Shown: positions 9,373 through 19,700 of the stretch, in pieces
Position numbering within the stretch: position 1 is the stretch's first letter
Layout of the letters: every line of letters starts with the position of its first letter
NCBI RefSeq assembly: GCF_018500155.2
Contig: NZ_JAHBAK020000007.1
Location: 1-63,415, forward strand
DNA length: 63,415 nucleotides
From: Polynucleobacter sp.
GTDB lineage: Bacteria > Pseudomonadota > Gammaproteobacteria > Burkholderiales > Burkholderiaceae
Direction of reading: 5' to 3'
The notes under the pieces: model-generated
Databases searched by the model: none
What the model was told of the DNA's origin: nothing
The model's input: only the letters and a program-made list of their open reading frames with translations
Position numbers and translations under genes: made by a program

Positions 9373-9450
9373 CTCAGTTGGTTAGAGCAGTGGGCTCATA
9401 AGAAAGAAGCCCTAGGGGGTTTAAATTCGCTACACACCGCTGCCCAACCA
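9363..9450 (+). pseudogene. degenerate tRNA-Met(CAT)-like remnant
   Basis: From 9370 the sequence reads like a tRNA: T8-A9, then a perfect D-arm GCTC AGTTGGTTA GAGC, then an anticodon loop CTCATAA with anticodon CAT. A T-loop-like TTTAAAT and a final ACCA at 9447-9450 also occur. It cannot fold properly. The 3' anticodon stem is replaced by GAAAG, the 5' acceptor TCTCAAA does not pair with the GCTGCCC-like 3' acceptor, and about 11 bases are extra. The tatD stop codon is part of it. The real initiator tRNA lies 52 bases away on the other strand. I read it as a tRNA relic, perhaps from an old duplication or integration. Confidence 0.5.
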
Positions 9451-9457
9451 AGTGCTC

Positions 9458-9489
9458 AAAAGTAAAAAGCCCTTAAAAATTAAGGGCTT
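9458..9489 (-). terminator. intrinsic terminator of the initiator tRNA gene
   Basis: A perfect 10-bp stem, AAGCCCTTAA at 9467-9476 and TTAAGGGCTT at 9480-9489, has a 3-base loop. Read on the minus strand it is followed by TTTTTACTTTT. It begins 13 bases after the tRNA CCA end, the right place to stop tRNA transcription. The plus side has no T tract. Confidence 0.85.
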
Positions 9490-9502
9490 AGTACAAAAAT
9501 CT

Positions 9503-9579
<77 letters not shown>

Positions 9580-9591
9580 TCTGAAGCTGAA

Positions 9592-9621
9592 ATTCTACCA
9601 TTTTTTGCACTGCAATGTCGA
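9592..9621 (-). promoter_or_regulatory. promoter of initiator tRNA-fMet
   Basis: On the minus strand a -35 TCGACA (9616-9621), an 18-base spacer and a -10 TAGAAT (9592-9597) lie 12 bases before the tRNA 5' end at 9579. Each hexamer differs from the sigma-70 consensus at one position. An A6 tract lies in the spacer. Confidence 0.75.
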
Positions 9622-9703
9622 GGTATTCCGCTCTAAATCGCATAAATAAGCGGTTTTTGACCAGAAATTTCAATTTTGAGCGCCCTTTAGAAGGAGTAAC
9701 ATA

Positions 9704-9733
9704 TTGCCACGCAACATCACCTTAAGGTTATGA
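9704..9733 (+). CDS. possible 9-codon leader ORF before kup
   Basis: A strong ribosome binding site GAAGGAG (9690-9696) stands seven bases before a TTG at 9704. That TTG opens a frame MPRNITLRL ending at TGA 9731-9733, one base before the kup ATG at 9735. The kup gene itself has only a short AAGG at 9724-9727. Translation of the leader could bring ribosomes onto kup. TTG starts are common in this window, which makes it plausible, but nothing proves translation. Upstream, a CCGCT/AGCGG stem (9628-9653) followed by five T bases may be a weak plus-strand terminator. Confidence 0.3.
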   Translation: MPRNITLRL

Positions 9734-9734
9734 G

Positions 9735-11675
9735 ATGTCAATTAGTAATCCAGAGTTTTCTAGTTCAACGCTTTTAAACCCAGTTCAGGTAAGCGGTCCT
9801 GGTGGGGAGCACAAGAAAAGCCTTGCGGTCATGATGCTTGCTGCCATTGGTGTTGTGTTTGGCGATATTGGCACGAGTCCTTTGTACGCTCTTAAAGAGT
9901 GTTTTGACCCTCACCACGGTATTGCCTATACACCAGAGGCTTTATATGGCGTGATCTCAATGATGATCTGGGCATTGATATTGGTGGTTACAGTCAAATA
10001 CGTTTTATTCGTGATGCGCGCGGATAACAAAGGGGAGGGCGGTGTTCTTTCTCTGATGGCGTTGGCGCTGCGTTCTTTCGATAGCAAATCAAAAGGCTAT
10101 TTCTTTTTTATGACCATGGGCATGCTTGGCGCATGCATGCTCTTAGGTGAGTCTGTTATTACTCCGGCAATTTCAGTTCTATCCGCTGTAGAAGGTATCG
10201 AGATTGCGACGCCCGGTTTGCATAAATTCATTATTCCTATTTCACTCATTATTCTGGTTGCATTATTTCTAATCCAGAAATACGGAACTGCGGCGGTAGG
10301 AAAGTTGTTTGGGCCAATTACGCTTGCATGGTTTATCACTTTGGCGGCGCTGGGAATTATCAACATCGGAGATGCTCCGGAAATTATTGCAGCCTTTAAT
10401 CCTTTGTATGCTATTGATTTTGTCGCACTTCATCCGACAACTGCTTACATTGTGATGGGTGCGGTTGTATTGGTTGTTACTGGGGTTGAGGCGCTTTATT
10501 TGGATATGGGCCATTTTGGCCGCACACCTGTCCGATACGCTTGGTTATTAGTTGTCTTACCAAGTTTGCTGATTAACTATTTAGGTCAGGGCGCCCTGGT
10601 GCTTTCAAACCCTGAAGCAATCAAGAATCCATTCTATTTAATGGTTCCAGAGTGGGCTTTGTGGCCAACAGTAGGCTTAGCAACCGCTGCCACTGTGATT
10701 GCATCACAAGCAGTTATTTCTGGTGCATATTCTTTGGTCAGTCAAGCCATCTTGCTTGGCTTTATGCCCCGCATGAATATCCTGCATACATCCGACTCTG
10801 AGCAGGGACAAATTTATATTCCATTGGTCAATTGGGCGCTCTTATTCATGGTGGTGGTGACTATCATTGAATTTAGAGAGTCAGTCAATCTTGCTGCTGC
10901 ATACGGCATTTCTGTGACCTCAACGATGTTAATTACAACCATTCTGTTGGCAGTGGTCATGTTCCGAGAGTGGAAGATGAATCTGGTGCTGGTTTCAGTC
11001 ATCACCGCCTCTTTTTTCTTGGTGGATTTTGCGTTTTGGACGGCTAATTTAATTAAGGTTAAAGACGGCGGCTGGTACCCGCTTGCACTCGGATTGCTTT
11101 GCTTTACGTGTTTGATTACTTGGTATCGGGGTCGGCAAATTTTGCGTCAGCGCGCAATGGAAGAGGGTATCCAATTAAGTAGTTTTATTAGCGCGCTTTT
11201 GCAACATCCCCCTCATCGAGTTGAAGGTACGGCAATTTTCCTAACTGCACACGTTGATTATTTGCCTGTCTCGTTTTTACATAACCTTAAACACAATCAT
11301 GTATTACATGAAAGAGTATTTTTTCTGAAGGTTAGTATTTGGGATGTACCCTATGTCAATGATGAGGATCGAATCACGCTAAAAGACTTGGGTGGCAATA
11401 TTTTTGTGGTGAGGGCAATTTATGGATTTAAAGAAACCCCAGACATGGGTACCATCATTCATCTGATTGAGACACACTTCAATATGAAGTTCGACATGAT
11501 GAACACCTCTTTCTTTTTATCACGCGATACCATCGTGCCATCAGCCATCCCTGGCATGGCTCTGTGGCGGGAGAGATTATTTTGCTGGATGTATCAGAAT
11601 GCTGGTCGTCAATCTAATTTCTTTAAGATTCCGGCAAACAGAATTGTCGAGTTGGGCGCGAAGGTGGAAATTTGA
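9735..11675 (+). CDS. kup: Kup-family potassium uptake permease
   Basis: This is a low-affinity potassium/proton symporter of the KUP/HAK/KT family in the inner membrane. The 646-residue protein has the conserved N-terminal signature [15 protein letters not shown] (about 44-58). It has about 12 hydrophobic segments over residues 30-455 and a C-terminal cytoplasmic domain of roughly 170 residues. Length matches the family (about 620-650). It overlaps the next gene by four bases (TTGA). ATG 9735 is chosen because the conserved region begins near residue 30. Confidence 0.95.
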   Translation: MSISNPEFSSSTLLNPVQVSGPGGEHKKSLAVMMLAAIGVVFGDIGTSPLYALKECFDPHHGIAYTPEALYGVISMMIWALILVVTVKYVLFVMRADNKGEGGVLSLMALALRSFDSKSKGYFFFMTMGMLGACMLLGESVITPAISVLSAVEGIEIATPGLHKFIIPISLIILVALFLIQKYGTAAVGKLFGPITLAWFITLAALGIINIGDAPEIIAAFNPLYAIDFVALHPTTAYIVMGAVVLVVTGVEALYLDMGHFGRTPVRYAWLLVVLPSLLINYLGQGALVLSNPEAIKNPFYLMVPEWALWPTVGLATAATVIASQAVISGAYSLVSQAILLGFMPRMNILHTSDSEQGQIYIPLVNWALLFMVVVTIIEFRESVNLAAAYGISVTSTMLITTILLAVVMFREWKMNLVLVSVITASFFLVDFAFWTANLIKVKDGGWYPLALGLLCFTCLITWYRGRQILRQRAMEEGIQLSSFISALLQHPPHRVEGTAIFLTAHVDYLPVSFLHNLKHNHVLHERVFFLKVSIWDVPYVNDEDRITLKDLGGNIFVVRAIYGFKETPDMGTIIHLIETHFNMKFDMMNTSFFLSRDTIVPSAIPGMALWRERLFCWMYQNAGRQSNFFKIPANRIVELGAKVEI

Positions 11676-12181
11676 GTAGGCACTTCCCATTACATTCCAA
11701 AATCGCAGTTGGAATTTTTCTATTATTTAGCACCTGCAGCGGACTTGTTTTAGCAACTCCAGAAGAAGAGGCTGAATTAGAACAGCTCAATGCTATAGAA
11801 AAGCAATTAGAAATTCAGCGGGAGTGGGTTACTTACCGCTGGGAAAAAGCATCCTTTGAGTGCTACAAAGATTTCTGGGTTAATTACTGCCTAAATGATG
11901 CGCGAGCCAGCTACAGAGAAGAGCTTGATCCTATCCGCGAGCAAGAAGTTGCTTTGCGCGAGGCGCAACGCATTCTGCGCAAGAGCATTAAAGATCAAGA
12001 AGATCAACGGCGCGCGGCCGAGCGTGCATCACCGCTCAAAGCAGTTGAGCGTGCTGATAATCAGCGTCAATTCGAAGAGAAGCAAAAAGCTGCAGCTGCA
12101 AGGGCAGCAGATCTTGAGCAGCGCCGTAAAGATGCTCCGAAACGTGCTCAAGAAAATAAAGCTGGTACGCAGCTTGATTAA
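11672..12181 (+). CDS. secreted coiled-coil hypothetical protein
   Basis: I do not recognise a family. The 169-residue product has a likely Sec signal peptide (hydrophobic core [18 protein letters not shown], cleavage near residue 29). The mature part is strongly charged and helical, rich in Glu, Arg, Lys, Ala and Gln from about residue 85 on, as in a coiled coil. Two cysteines (in [12 protein letters not shown]) could form a periplasmic disulfide. The TTG start overlaps the kup stop and has AAGGTGG a few bases upstream, so translation is probably coupled to kup. A structural periplasmic role is guesswork. Confidence 0.75.
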   Translation: MSRHFPLHSKIAVGIFLLFSTCSGLVLATPEEEAELEQLNAIEKQLEIQREWVTYRWEKASFECYKDFWVNYCLNDARASYREELDPIREQEVALREAQRILRKSIKDQEDQRRAAERASPLKAVERADNQRQFEEKQKAAAARAADLEQRRKDAPKRAQENKAGTQLD

Positions 12182-12213
12182 CATAACCCCATCTTTCTAA
12201 AACTGAGTATCTC

Positions 12214-13578
12214 TTGGCCAAAGTTAAAACGATTTATATCTGTCAATCTTGTGGTGGCACCTCTGCAAAATGGCAGGGTCAGTGTCCATCATGTCAGGCG
12301 TGGAATACTATGGAAGAGGGGTTGCCAGAAACTACTTCTCAATCACGCTTTCAGGGGCTTGCTCAGTCATTGCCAAGACAAAAACTTTCTGCAATTGCTG
12401 CGGAAGATTTGCCGCGCTTTAGTACGGGTGTAGAAGAATTTGATCGTGTCTTAGGGGGTGGTTTAGTGCCTGGTGGAGTTGTTCTACTAGGCGGTGATCC
12501 AGGAATCGGTAAATCCACTCTTTTGTTGCAAGCTTTAGCGCAAATGAGTAATTCAGGGATGAAGGTGCTCTACAGTAGTGGCGAAGAATCAGCTGCGCAA
12601 ATTGCTTTGCGCGCAAAGCGTATCGCATTAGACGCGCCTCAATTAGAAGTATTGGCAGAGATTCAGTTAGAAAAACTCATTTCGATCATGGATACCGTCA
12701 AGCCGCAGGTATTGGTCGTTGATTCGATTCAGACTTTATATTCTGAGGTTTTGAGTTCTGCGCCTGGATCAGTAGCGCAAGTGCGTGAGTGTGCTGCTCA
12801 ATTAACAAGGGCAGCAAAAGCAAGTGGTATTTGTGTTCTGATGGTAGGTCATGTGACTAAAGACGGGCATTTAGCCGGTCCACGAGTTTTAGAGCATATT
12901 GTCGATACCGTCTTGTATTTTGAGGGCGATACACATTCATCATTTAGATTGGTGCGCTCAATCAAGAACCGTTTTGGTGCTGTCAATGAGCTTGGTGTAT
13001 TTGCAATGACCGAAAAGGGTTTGCGTGGCGTTACTAATCCCTCCGCAATCTTTTTATCGCAACATGAGCAAATGGTTCCAGGCGCATGTGTACTGGTGAC
13101 TCAAGAAGGCAGTAGACCGCTCTTAGTGGAGATCCAAGCTTTAGTTGATACAGCCCATGTACCCAATCCTCGTCGTTTGGCTGTTGGCCTTGAACAAGCA
13201 CGCTTGGCTATGCTGTTAGCGGTATTGCATCGCCATGCTGGAGTAGCTTGCTTTGATCAGGATGTATTTTTAAATGCGGTGGGTGGCGTCAAGATTTCTG
13301 AGCCAGCAGCTGATTTGGCGGTATTGCTAGCGATACAGTCTTCCATTCGTAATCGCGCGTTACCCAAAGAATTGATTGTGTTTGGTGAAGTGGGTTTGGC
13401 TGGCGAAATTCGGCCATGTCCACGGGGTCAAGAACGTTTGAAAGAGGCTGCCAAGTTAGGCTTTACTGTGGCCATTATTCCTAAAGCGAATATGCCTAAA
13501 ACCAAAATCCCAGGTCTTAAAGTCATTCCCGTAGAGCGAATTGATCAAGCCATTGCAGCTGCCGCCGAGCTCAGCTAA
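12214..13578 (+). CDS. radA: DNA repair protein RadA
   Basis: RadA (Sms) is a RecA-like ATPase and helicase that processes branched recombination intermediates. The 454-residue protein has an N-terminal zinc finger (Cys10, Cys13, Cys24, Cys27), Walker A GGDPGIGKST (93-102), the RadA-specific KNRFG motif near residue 250, and a C-terminal Lon-like domain ending in GEVGLAGEIRPCPRGQERLKEA-type sequence. Length is normal. The TTG start at 12214 gives the family-typical MAKVKTIYICQSCG; the ribosome binding site is weak. It is convergent with prmB, with 15 bases between. Confidence 0.96.
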   Translation: MAKVKTIYICQSCGGTSAKWQGQCPSCQAWNTMEEGLPETTSQSRFQGLAQSLPRQKLSAIAAEDLPRFSTGVEEFDRVLGGGLVPGGVVLLGGDPGIGKSTLLLQALAQMSNSGMKVLYSSGEESAAQIALRAKRIALDAPQLEVLAEIQLEKLISIMDTVKPQVLVVDSIQTLYSEVLSSAPGSVAQVRECAAQLTRAAKASGICVLMVGHVTKDGHLAGPRVLEHIVDTVLYFEGDTHSSFRLVRSIKNRFGAVNELGVFAMTEKGLRGVTNPSAIFLSQHEQMVPGACVLVTQEGSRPLLVEIQALVDTAHVPNPRRLAVGLEQARLAMLLAVLHRHAGVACFDQDVFLNAVGGVKISEPAADLAVLLAIQSSIRNRALPKELIVFGEVGLAGEIRPCPRGQERLKEAAKLGFTVAIIPKANMPKTKIPGLKVIPVERIDQAIAAAAELS

Positions 13579-13593
13579 ATCAATATAGCGGAA

Positions 13594-14490
13594 TTAACGC
13601 AAGTCTTCTGCTTGTATTAATAAAACCTGTTCATCGCCTGCAGAAACTTCCATCCAGATAACGGGAATTTGTGGAAACGCTTTCTTAAAGTTTTCAAATT
13701 CATTGCCAATCTCTAGAAGAAGTGCGCCACGCTCAGAAAGGTAATCGGGTGCTAGAGCAATGATTCTACGAATAATGTCCATGCCATCATCTCCACCTGC
13801 AAGAGCGAGGTCGGGTTCTGCACGATATTCCGCTGGAAGCTCATTCATAGAAGACGCATTTACATAGGGAGGGTTGCAGATAATGAGATCAAATAGATTG
13901 TCTTCATTAGGTTCAGGCAAGGCTTCCCACAGGTCACCATCTAAAAGCTCTATTTGAGAACCAAGGCCATGACGATCAACGTTTCTTGCGGCTACAGAAA
14001 GGGCGGGTAGACTGATATCGCAAGCACTTACATGGATATCCGGGCAGGATAAGGCCAGCAATACTGCGAGTGAGCCATTACCGGTACAGAGATCGAGAAC
14101 ATTCCCGTCTGCGGGCAACCACGGCTCAAGTGAGCCATCCACAATAAGCTCGGCAATCCAAGAGCGAGGAACAATGCTTTGCTCGCTGCAGTAAAACGGC
14201 ACGCCCATCAACCAAGCTTCACCTAAGATGTAAGCCAAAGGTTTGCGTGTAGCAATTCTTTGCTCCGTTACTGCAAGGGCATTGCGATATTGATCAGACG
14301 ATAAAACTTGCTCTAAATAATCGAGTGCTTCTGCTGGACTTAAATCAAGTTGCTTGCTGACGATCCAAAGCGCTTCACTGTTTGCATCAATCGCACCATG
14401 ACCAAAATGCAAATGGGCGGCATTTAATTTTTGTGCAATCTGTTCAATGCACTCGTTAACAGTCAACGATGGAGAAGGATCAGGATCCAT
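13594..14490 (-). CDS. prmB: protein-(glutamine-N5) methyltransferase, ribosomal protein L3-specific
   Basis: PrmB methylates a glutamine of ribosomal protein L3 with S-adenosylmethionine and aids 50S assembly. The 298-residue protein has the SAM-binding motif DLCTGNGS (133-140) and the glutamine-methyltransferase signature NPPY (206-209). An N-terminal helical region of about 80 residues precedes them. The NPPY family also includes PrmC and other MTases. The segments LAYILGEAWLMGVPFY and VPRSWIAELI, typical of PrmB, favour this call. It probably follows dapE in the same transcription unit, 52 bases downstream. Confidence 0.88.
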   Translation of the reverse strand: MDPDPSPSLTVNECIEQIAQKLNAAHLHFGHGAIDANSEALWIVSKQLDLSPAEALDYLEQVLSSDQYRNALAVTEQRIATRKPLAYILGEAWLMGVPFYCSEQSIVPRSWIAELIVDGSLEPWLPADGNVLDLCTGNGSLAVLLALSCPDIHVSACDISLPALSVAARNVDRHGLGSQIELLDGDLWEALPEPNEDNLFDLIICNPPYVNASSMNELPAEYRAEPDLALAGGDDGMDIIRRIIALAPDYLSERGALLLEIGNEFENFKKAFPQIPVIWMEVSAGDEQVLLIQAEDLR

Positions 14491-14542
14491 TAGTGATGGG
14501 ATATGTTAAGAAATAGTAGTAAATGGGCCGATAGTCTGGCGT

Positions 14543-15694
14543 TCAAGCAATGAGTTGCTCAAGAGTTCTGCGGTAAATATTTTTGAGTGGCTCAACATCG
14601 TCAACATTGACGCATTCATCAATCTTATGGCTGGTGGCGTTGATTGGCCCAAATTCAACGACTTCTTTACAAATCTTGGCTATGAAACGCCCATCACTAG
14701 TACCTCCAGTGGTAGATAGCTCAGTATCCACTTGGGTTTCAGCCTTAATGGCTTTGCGAAGAGCGCCTGCGAGATTTCCATCGCCGGTAATAAAAGGGCT
14801 GCCGCCAAGCACCCAATCAATTTCAAAATCTAAACCAGCATTTTTCAGAATGGTTTCGAGACGTTCGCGTAACTGTTCTGGCTTGCTCTCTGTTGAAAAG
14901 CGGAAATTAAAGTCGATGACGAGTTCACCTGGGATCACATTATTGGCACCAGTGCCGGCATGAACGTTTGAGATTTGAAAGCTAGTGGGCTGAAAATATT
15001 CATTTCCTTTGTCCCATTCAGTTTCAACCAGTGCTGTGATAGCTGGTGCAGAAAGATGAATGGGGTTCTTCCCAAGATGAGGGTAGGCAATGTGGGCCTG
15101 AATTCCTTTGATCCTTACTTTGCCAGATAGCGAACCACGACGACCATTCTTAATCATGTCGCCCAATTGGTTAACTGATGTAGGTTCACCAATGACGCAG
15201 TAATCAAGACGTTGACCATGTTTTTGCAAGCGGTCGCACATGATGACTGTGCCATCATTGGCCGGACCCTCTTCATCGCTAGTGATGAGAAAGGCAATAG
15301 AGCCAGCATGATTTGGATGGGCTGCAATAAATTCTTCTGTAGCCACAACAAAGCCTGCTAAAGATGTTTTCATATCTGCAGCGCCACGACCATAAAGCAT
15401 CCCATCGCGGATCGTGGGAGTAAATGGATTGCTGGTCCACTTTTCTACTGGGCCCGTTGGCACAACGTCGGTATGTCCCGCAAATAGGAGTACTTTGCCT
15501 TGATCGCCCGCTTGCCCTTTTTTGATGGCCCATAGATTTCTAACTTGGAAATTGTCGGGGCCGCTAATAACGCTTTCGGTATGAAAGCCGAGTGCTTGAA
15601 GCCGTTCTGCAATGAGATCTTGGCAACCATCATCGGCAGGTGTAACCGATTGACAAGCAATAAGGGCTTCAGTCAGCTCGAGGGTGGCGCTCAT
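14543..15694 (-). CDS. dapE: succinyl-diaminopimelate desuccinylase
   Basis: DapE removes the succinyl group from N-succinyl-LL-diaminopimelate in the lysine and peptidoglycan DAP pathway. The 383-residue M20-family metallohydrolase shows the zinc ligands and catalytic residues: HTD (His74, Asp76), Asp107 in GRGAADMK, Glu141-Glu142 in SDEEGPAN, and a C-terminal ATSHKIDE histidine. Length matches the family (about 375-385). Its start lies six bases after the dapD stop, so dapD and dapE are one operon. Confidence 0.96.
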   Translation of the reverse strand: MSATLELTEALIACQSVTPADDGCQDLIAERLQALGFHTESVISGPDNFQVRNLWAIKKGQAGDQGKVLLFAGHTDVVPTGPVEKWTSNPFTPTIRDGMLYGRGAADMKTSLAGFVVATEEFIAAHPNHAGSIAFLITSDEEGPANDGTVIMCDRLQKHGQRLDYCVIGEPTSVNQLGDMIKNGRRGSLSGKVRIKGIQAHIAYPHLGKNPIHLSAPAITALVETEWDKGNEYFQPTSFQISNVHAGTGANNVIPGELVIDFNFRFSTESKPEQLRERLETILKNAGLDFEIDWVLGGSPFITGDGNLAGALRKAIKAETQVDTELSTTGGTSDGRFIAKICKEVVEFGPINATSHKIDECVNVDDVEPLKNIYRRTLEQLIA

Positions 15695-15700
15695 GGATAT

Positions 15701-16528
15701 TTAGTCGCGTAGAAGTTCGTTAATAGCGGTCTTTGCTCTAGTTTGAGCATCCACCTTTTTCACAATGATGGCGGCATAAAGGCTGTATTTGCCGCATGCT
15801 GATGGCAGTGAACCTGGCACTACAACAGAACCTGCTGGAACACGACCGTAATGCACCTCACCGGTCTCGCGATCGTAAATCTTGGTGCTTTGGCCAATGT
15901 ATACGCCCATTGATAGAACCGCGTTTTCTTCGATCACGACGCCTTCTACTACCTCGGAACGGGCGCCAATAAAGCAGTTATCTTCAATAATGACTGGCCC
16001 CGCTTGAATTGGCTCCAAGACACCGCCGATACCAACACCGCCAGATAAATGAACGTTTTTGCCGATTTGGGCGCATGAACCTACCGTTGCCCAAGTGTCC
16101 ACCATGGTGCCTTCGCCTACATATGCACCAATATTGACGTAGGAAGGCATCAGAACGGCATTTTTACCGATAAAGGAGCCTCTGCGGGCTACTGCGGGTG
16201 GAACTACACGAAAACCACCTGCTGCAAAGTCGGCCGCGGTGTAGCCCTCAAATTTGCTGGGAACTTTGTCGTAGAACTGGGTATATCCACCCGCGCTCAT
16301 TGGAATGTTGTCTTCTAGGCGGAAGGACAGGAGTACAGCCTTCTTAACCCATTGATTTACTTCCCATTTGCCAACATCACGGCGTTCCGCAACACGGATT
16401 GTGCCCGCATTCAGGCCTTCCAGAACGGCGTTTACAGCGCCACGAATTTCTCCGGGGACTTTGCTAGGGGAGAGTTCTGCACGGTTTTCCCAGGCTTGTT
16501 CAATGATGCTTTGTGGTGATTGGCTCAT
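15701..16528 (-). CDS. dapD: 2,3,4,5-tetrahydropyridine-2,6-dicarboxylate N-succinyltransferase
   Basis: DapD transfers succinyl from succinyl-CoA to tetrahydrodipicolinate, the step that makes the branch used by DapE. The 275-residue protein has an N-terminal helical domain, then a left-handed beta-helix of hexapeptide repeats from about residue 105 to 215 (for example [19 protein letters not shown]). The C terminus carries [13 protein letters not shown]. Size is typical. It heads the dapD-dapE unit and is divergent from smc, with 174 bases between the two genes. Confidence 0.97.
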   Translation of the reverse strand: MSQSPQSIIEQAWENRAELSPSKVPGEIRGAVNAVLEGLNAGTIRVAERRDVGKWEVNQWVKKAVLLSFRLEDNIPMSAGGYTQFYDKVPSKFEGYTAADFAAGGFRVVPPAVARRGSFIGKNAVLMPSYVNIGAYVGEGTMVDTWATVGSCAQIGKNVHLSGGVGIGGVLEPIQAGPVIIEDNCFIGARSEVVEGVVIEENAVLSMGVYIGQSTKIYDRETGEVHYGRVPAGSVVVPGSLPSACGKYSLYAAIIVKKVDAQTRAKTAINELLRD

Positions 16529-16702
16529 ACTTTTTAGTTAACTATCAGATTGTTAAGGGATTTTGCCTTAGAAGGTCAATTTATCATTATATCGATGGGG
16601 CAAAAACGCGTCTAAGTAGGCTCAAGCTTGCTATCATCTTCCCACTTTAGAAGTAATTTTTTATTCCCTTTTTGAACCTCTTTTTTCCCTGCAAAGTACG
16701 CC
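16529..16702. promoter_or_regulatory. intergenic region between divergent dapD and smc
   Basis: These 174 bases must hold both divergent promoters. I see several A/T-rich -10-like stretches but no pair of hexamers close enough to consensus to assign. Just before the smc GTG there are runs of T and pyrimidines and no clear Shine-Dalgarno sequence. Confidence 0.3.
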
Positions 16703-19700
16703 GTGCAACTGAAATCGATCAAACTTTCTGGTTTTAAGTCTTTTGTTGACCCAACCCATTTTGAAATGCCCGGCCAATTAATTGGCGTGGTGGGTCCCAA
16801 TGGTTGCGGAAAGTCGAACATTATTGATGCTGTTCGCTGGGTTTTGGGAGAGTCTCGCGCCAGTGAATTGCGTGGCGAATCGATGCAGGACGTTATTTTT
16901 AATGGCTCTGGCTTACGTAAACCTGCTGGTCGCGCTAGCGTAGAGCTCATATTTGATAACTCTGAAGGTCGCGCCCAAGGTCAATGGAGTGCATTTACAG
17001 AATTGGGTATTAAGCGTGTTTTGACGCGTGATGGCAATTCAAGTTATTACGTTAATAATCAAGTAGTGCGCCGCAAGGATATCCAAGATATCTTCTTAGG
17101 TACCGGCATGGGTCCAAGAGGCTATGCCATTATTGGTCAAGGAACTATTAATCGCATCCTAGAAGCGAAACCAGAAGAGTTGCGTGTGTTCTTGGAAGAA
17201 GCGGCTGGTGTTTCAAAATATAAAGAGCGTCGGAAAGAAACTGCTGCACGCCTTGAAGATACTGTAGAAAATTTGACGCGTGTTGAAGACATTCTGCGCG
17301 AGCTTGATCAGCAACTGACTCGCTTGGAGAAGCAGGCAACCGTTGCAGAACGTCATGCAGAGCTCTCTACGCAAATGAAATCACAGCAGCAATTGTTGTG
17401 GTTTGTGCGTCAAACGGAAGCTGGCAAAGAGCAAGAGCGCCATGCCAACGGCATTCGCGATACTCAAGTGGGCTTGGAAGAGCAGACTGCAAAATTGCGG
17501 CATGCAGAGGCAGAACTCGAGACCATGCGTACACAACAATACGCATTGCAGGATAAAGTTTCTGAAGCGCAAGGTGAGTTGTATCAAACCAATTCTGACG
17601 TGAGTCAAGTTGAGTCGCAAATTCATTATGTGCAAGAAGCACGACAACGCTTGCAACAACAAACGCAAGATTTACAAGCCCAACTGCAACGTTGGACTGT
17701 TCAAGAAACTGATGCTGCTCAAGCACAACGTAGTGCTGAACATGAATTGGCTTTAGCTGCTGAAAAAGAACAGACCTTATTAGCTGATCTCAATGGTTTG
17801 CAAGAGCAAATGCCAAGTCGTGACGAGGCATATCAAACAGCTTCACGTGATTTGAATGATGCACGTGACAGTTTGGCTTCTATTGAGCAACGTCTAGCTA
17901 GCTTAGGTGAACGTATGCGAGCTATGTCCGCACAAGCTGACGAGCTTAAAGGTCGCGAAGGCCGCCTAATAAGCGAGCTTGACGGTATGCGCAGACCAGA
18001 TGCTCAGGCACTGCAGATGGCTATTGATCGTCAAGCCATGGCTCAGCGTAAGGTTGAAGAGGCTAGAGTGCGGGCTACTGAAACTCAGCAACGGGTTCCT
18101 GCGGCCGATGAGGCGCGCAATGCCGCTCAACAAAAAATTCAGACTGCTAATCAAGACTTAGCGCAAACTGAAGCGAAGTTGACAGCGCTAACGGCATTAC
18201 AAGCTAGTGTCCAGGCGCAAGGCAAGATTGGACCTTGGTTAGAAAGCAAAGGTCTAAAAGAAAGCAAGCGTCTATGGCAAGAGCTGAAGGTGGAAAGTGG
18301 CTGGGAAGCAGCTTTGGAATCTGTTCTGCGCGAACGTTTAGCTGCCGTTACAGCGAAGAGCGTTCAAGAGACTTTGGCTTTGGCCAATGATGCACCTCCT
18401 AGTCGTTTAGCAATTTTGCTAACAGAAGATATAAGTCCTGCTCATACATCGGCGCCAGCAGATTTCACGCCTTTATTAAGTCGAGTTCAAAGCGCAGGCG
18501 CACCGAGACTAACCTCGGTATTGCAGGAATGGTTAGACAATATTTATATTGCTACTAGTCTTGAGGATGCATTGCACCGTCGGGAAAAATTGCCCGCTGG
18601 TGGGGCATTTGTGACTCAACAAGGACATTTAGTGAGTCGTGTAGGCGTGCAACTCTACGCGGCTGATTCAGAGCAGGCGGGGATGTTGGCTCGTGCTCAA
18701 GAAATGGAAAGCCTTGAAAAGCAATTGCGCGCTCAGCAACTCATGCAGAGCGAGTTGCAAGGCGAGTTGGATCAGTGTGTAGCTAACTATCAAGCAGCAC
18801 ATCAAGCAGCTGAACAAGCTCGCATTGCTGCTGAGCAAGCGGTGCAAGAAGCACATGGTTTTGAAGTGGAAAGAATGCAGTTGACACAAGCCGAGGAGCA
18901 ATATAGTCAGCGTGCTACACAAATTCAAAATGAATTGAATGAGTTGCGTCAGCAAATGGAGCAGTTAGGCCGTAATCAAGAGCAATCTGCAACTGAACTG
19001 AATGCATCTGAAGATTCCAAACAAGGCTCACAAGAAGCGCTGGCATCCGCGCAAGAAAAATTAGAGATAGCCACGCAAGAGCGTGACCGTTTGCGTGAAT
19101 CGTTGCGCGCTGCAGAAATGGCTGCGCAAGAAGCCGCATTTGCTACGCGTTCATTGCAACAACGCATTGCTGACCTGCAACGTGATCAAAGTACCGCACG
19201 TACCCAGATCATGGAGATTCAAGACAAACATGATCTTGCTACGCAGGAACTAGAGTCATTAAGCGATGAAGAAGCCCAAGAGAAATTGCAGGGACTTTTG
19301 CTGACGCGCAGTGCGCGTGAGGCAGCTTTAGCAAATGCGCGTACCGAGCAAGATGCATTGCTGCATCAATTACGTGAGGCTGATGAAGCCCGTATGCAAA
19401 TTGAACGCAGCTTGCAGCCGATGAGAGATAAAGTGGTTGATTTGCAGTTGCGTGAACAGGCTGCTCGCTTAAATTACGAACAGTTTGCAACTTTATTGTC
19501 TGATGCCGAAGCAGATTTATCTGCTCTCGAAGCAAGTTTTAGTCCCGACTTAAAAGTGGGCGCTTTGCAGACCGAAGTAAATCGCCTCAATTCTGAAATT
19601 CAATCTTTGGGCCCTGTAAATATGGCTGCGCTTGATGAGTTAGCAAGCTCACGCGAGCGTAAGCAATTCTTAGATGCGCAGTCTGCTGACTTAAATGAGG

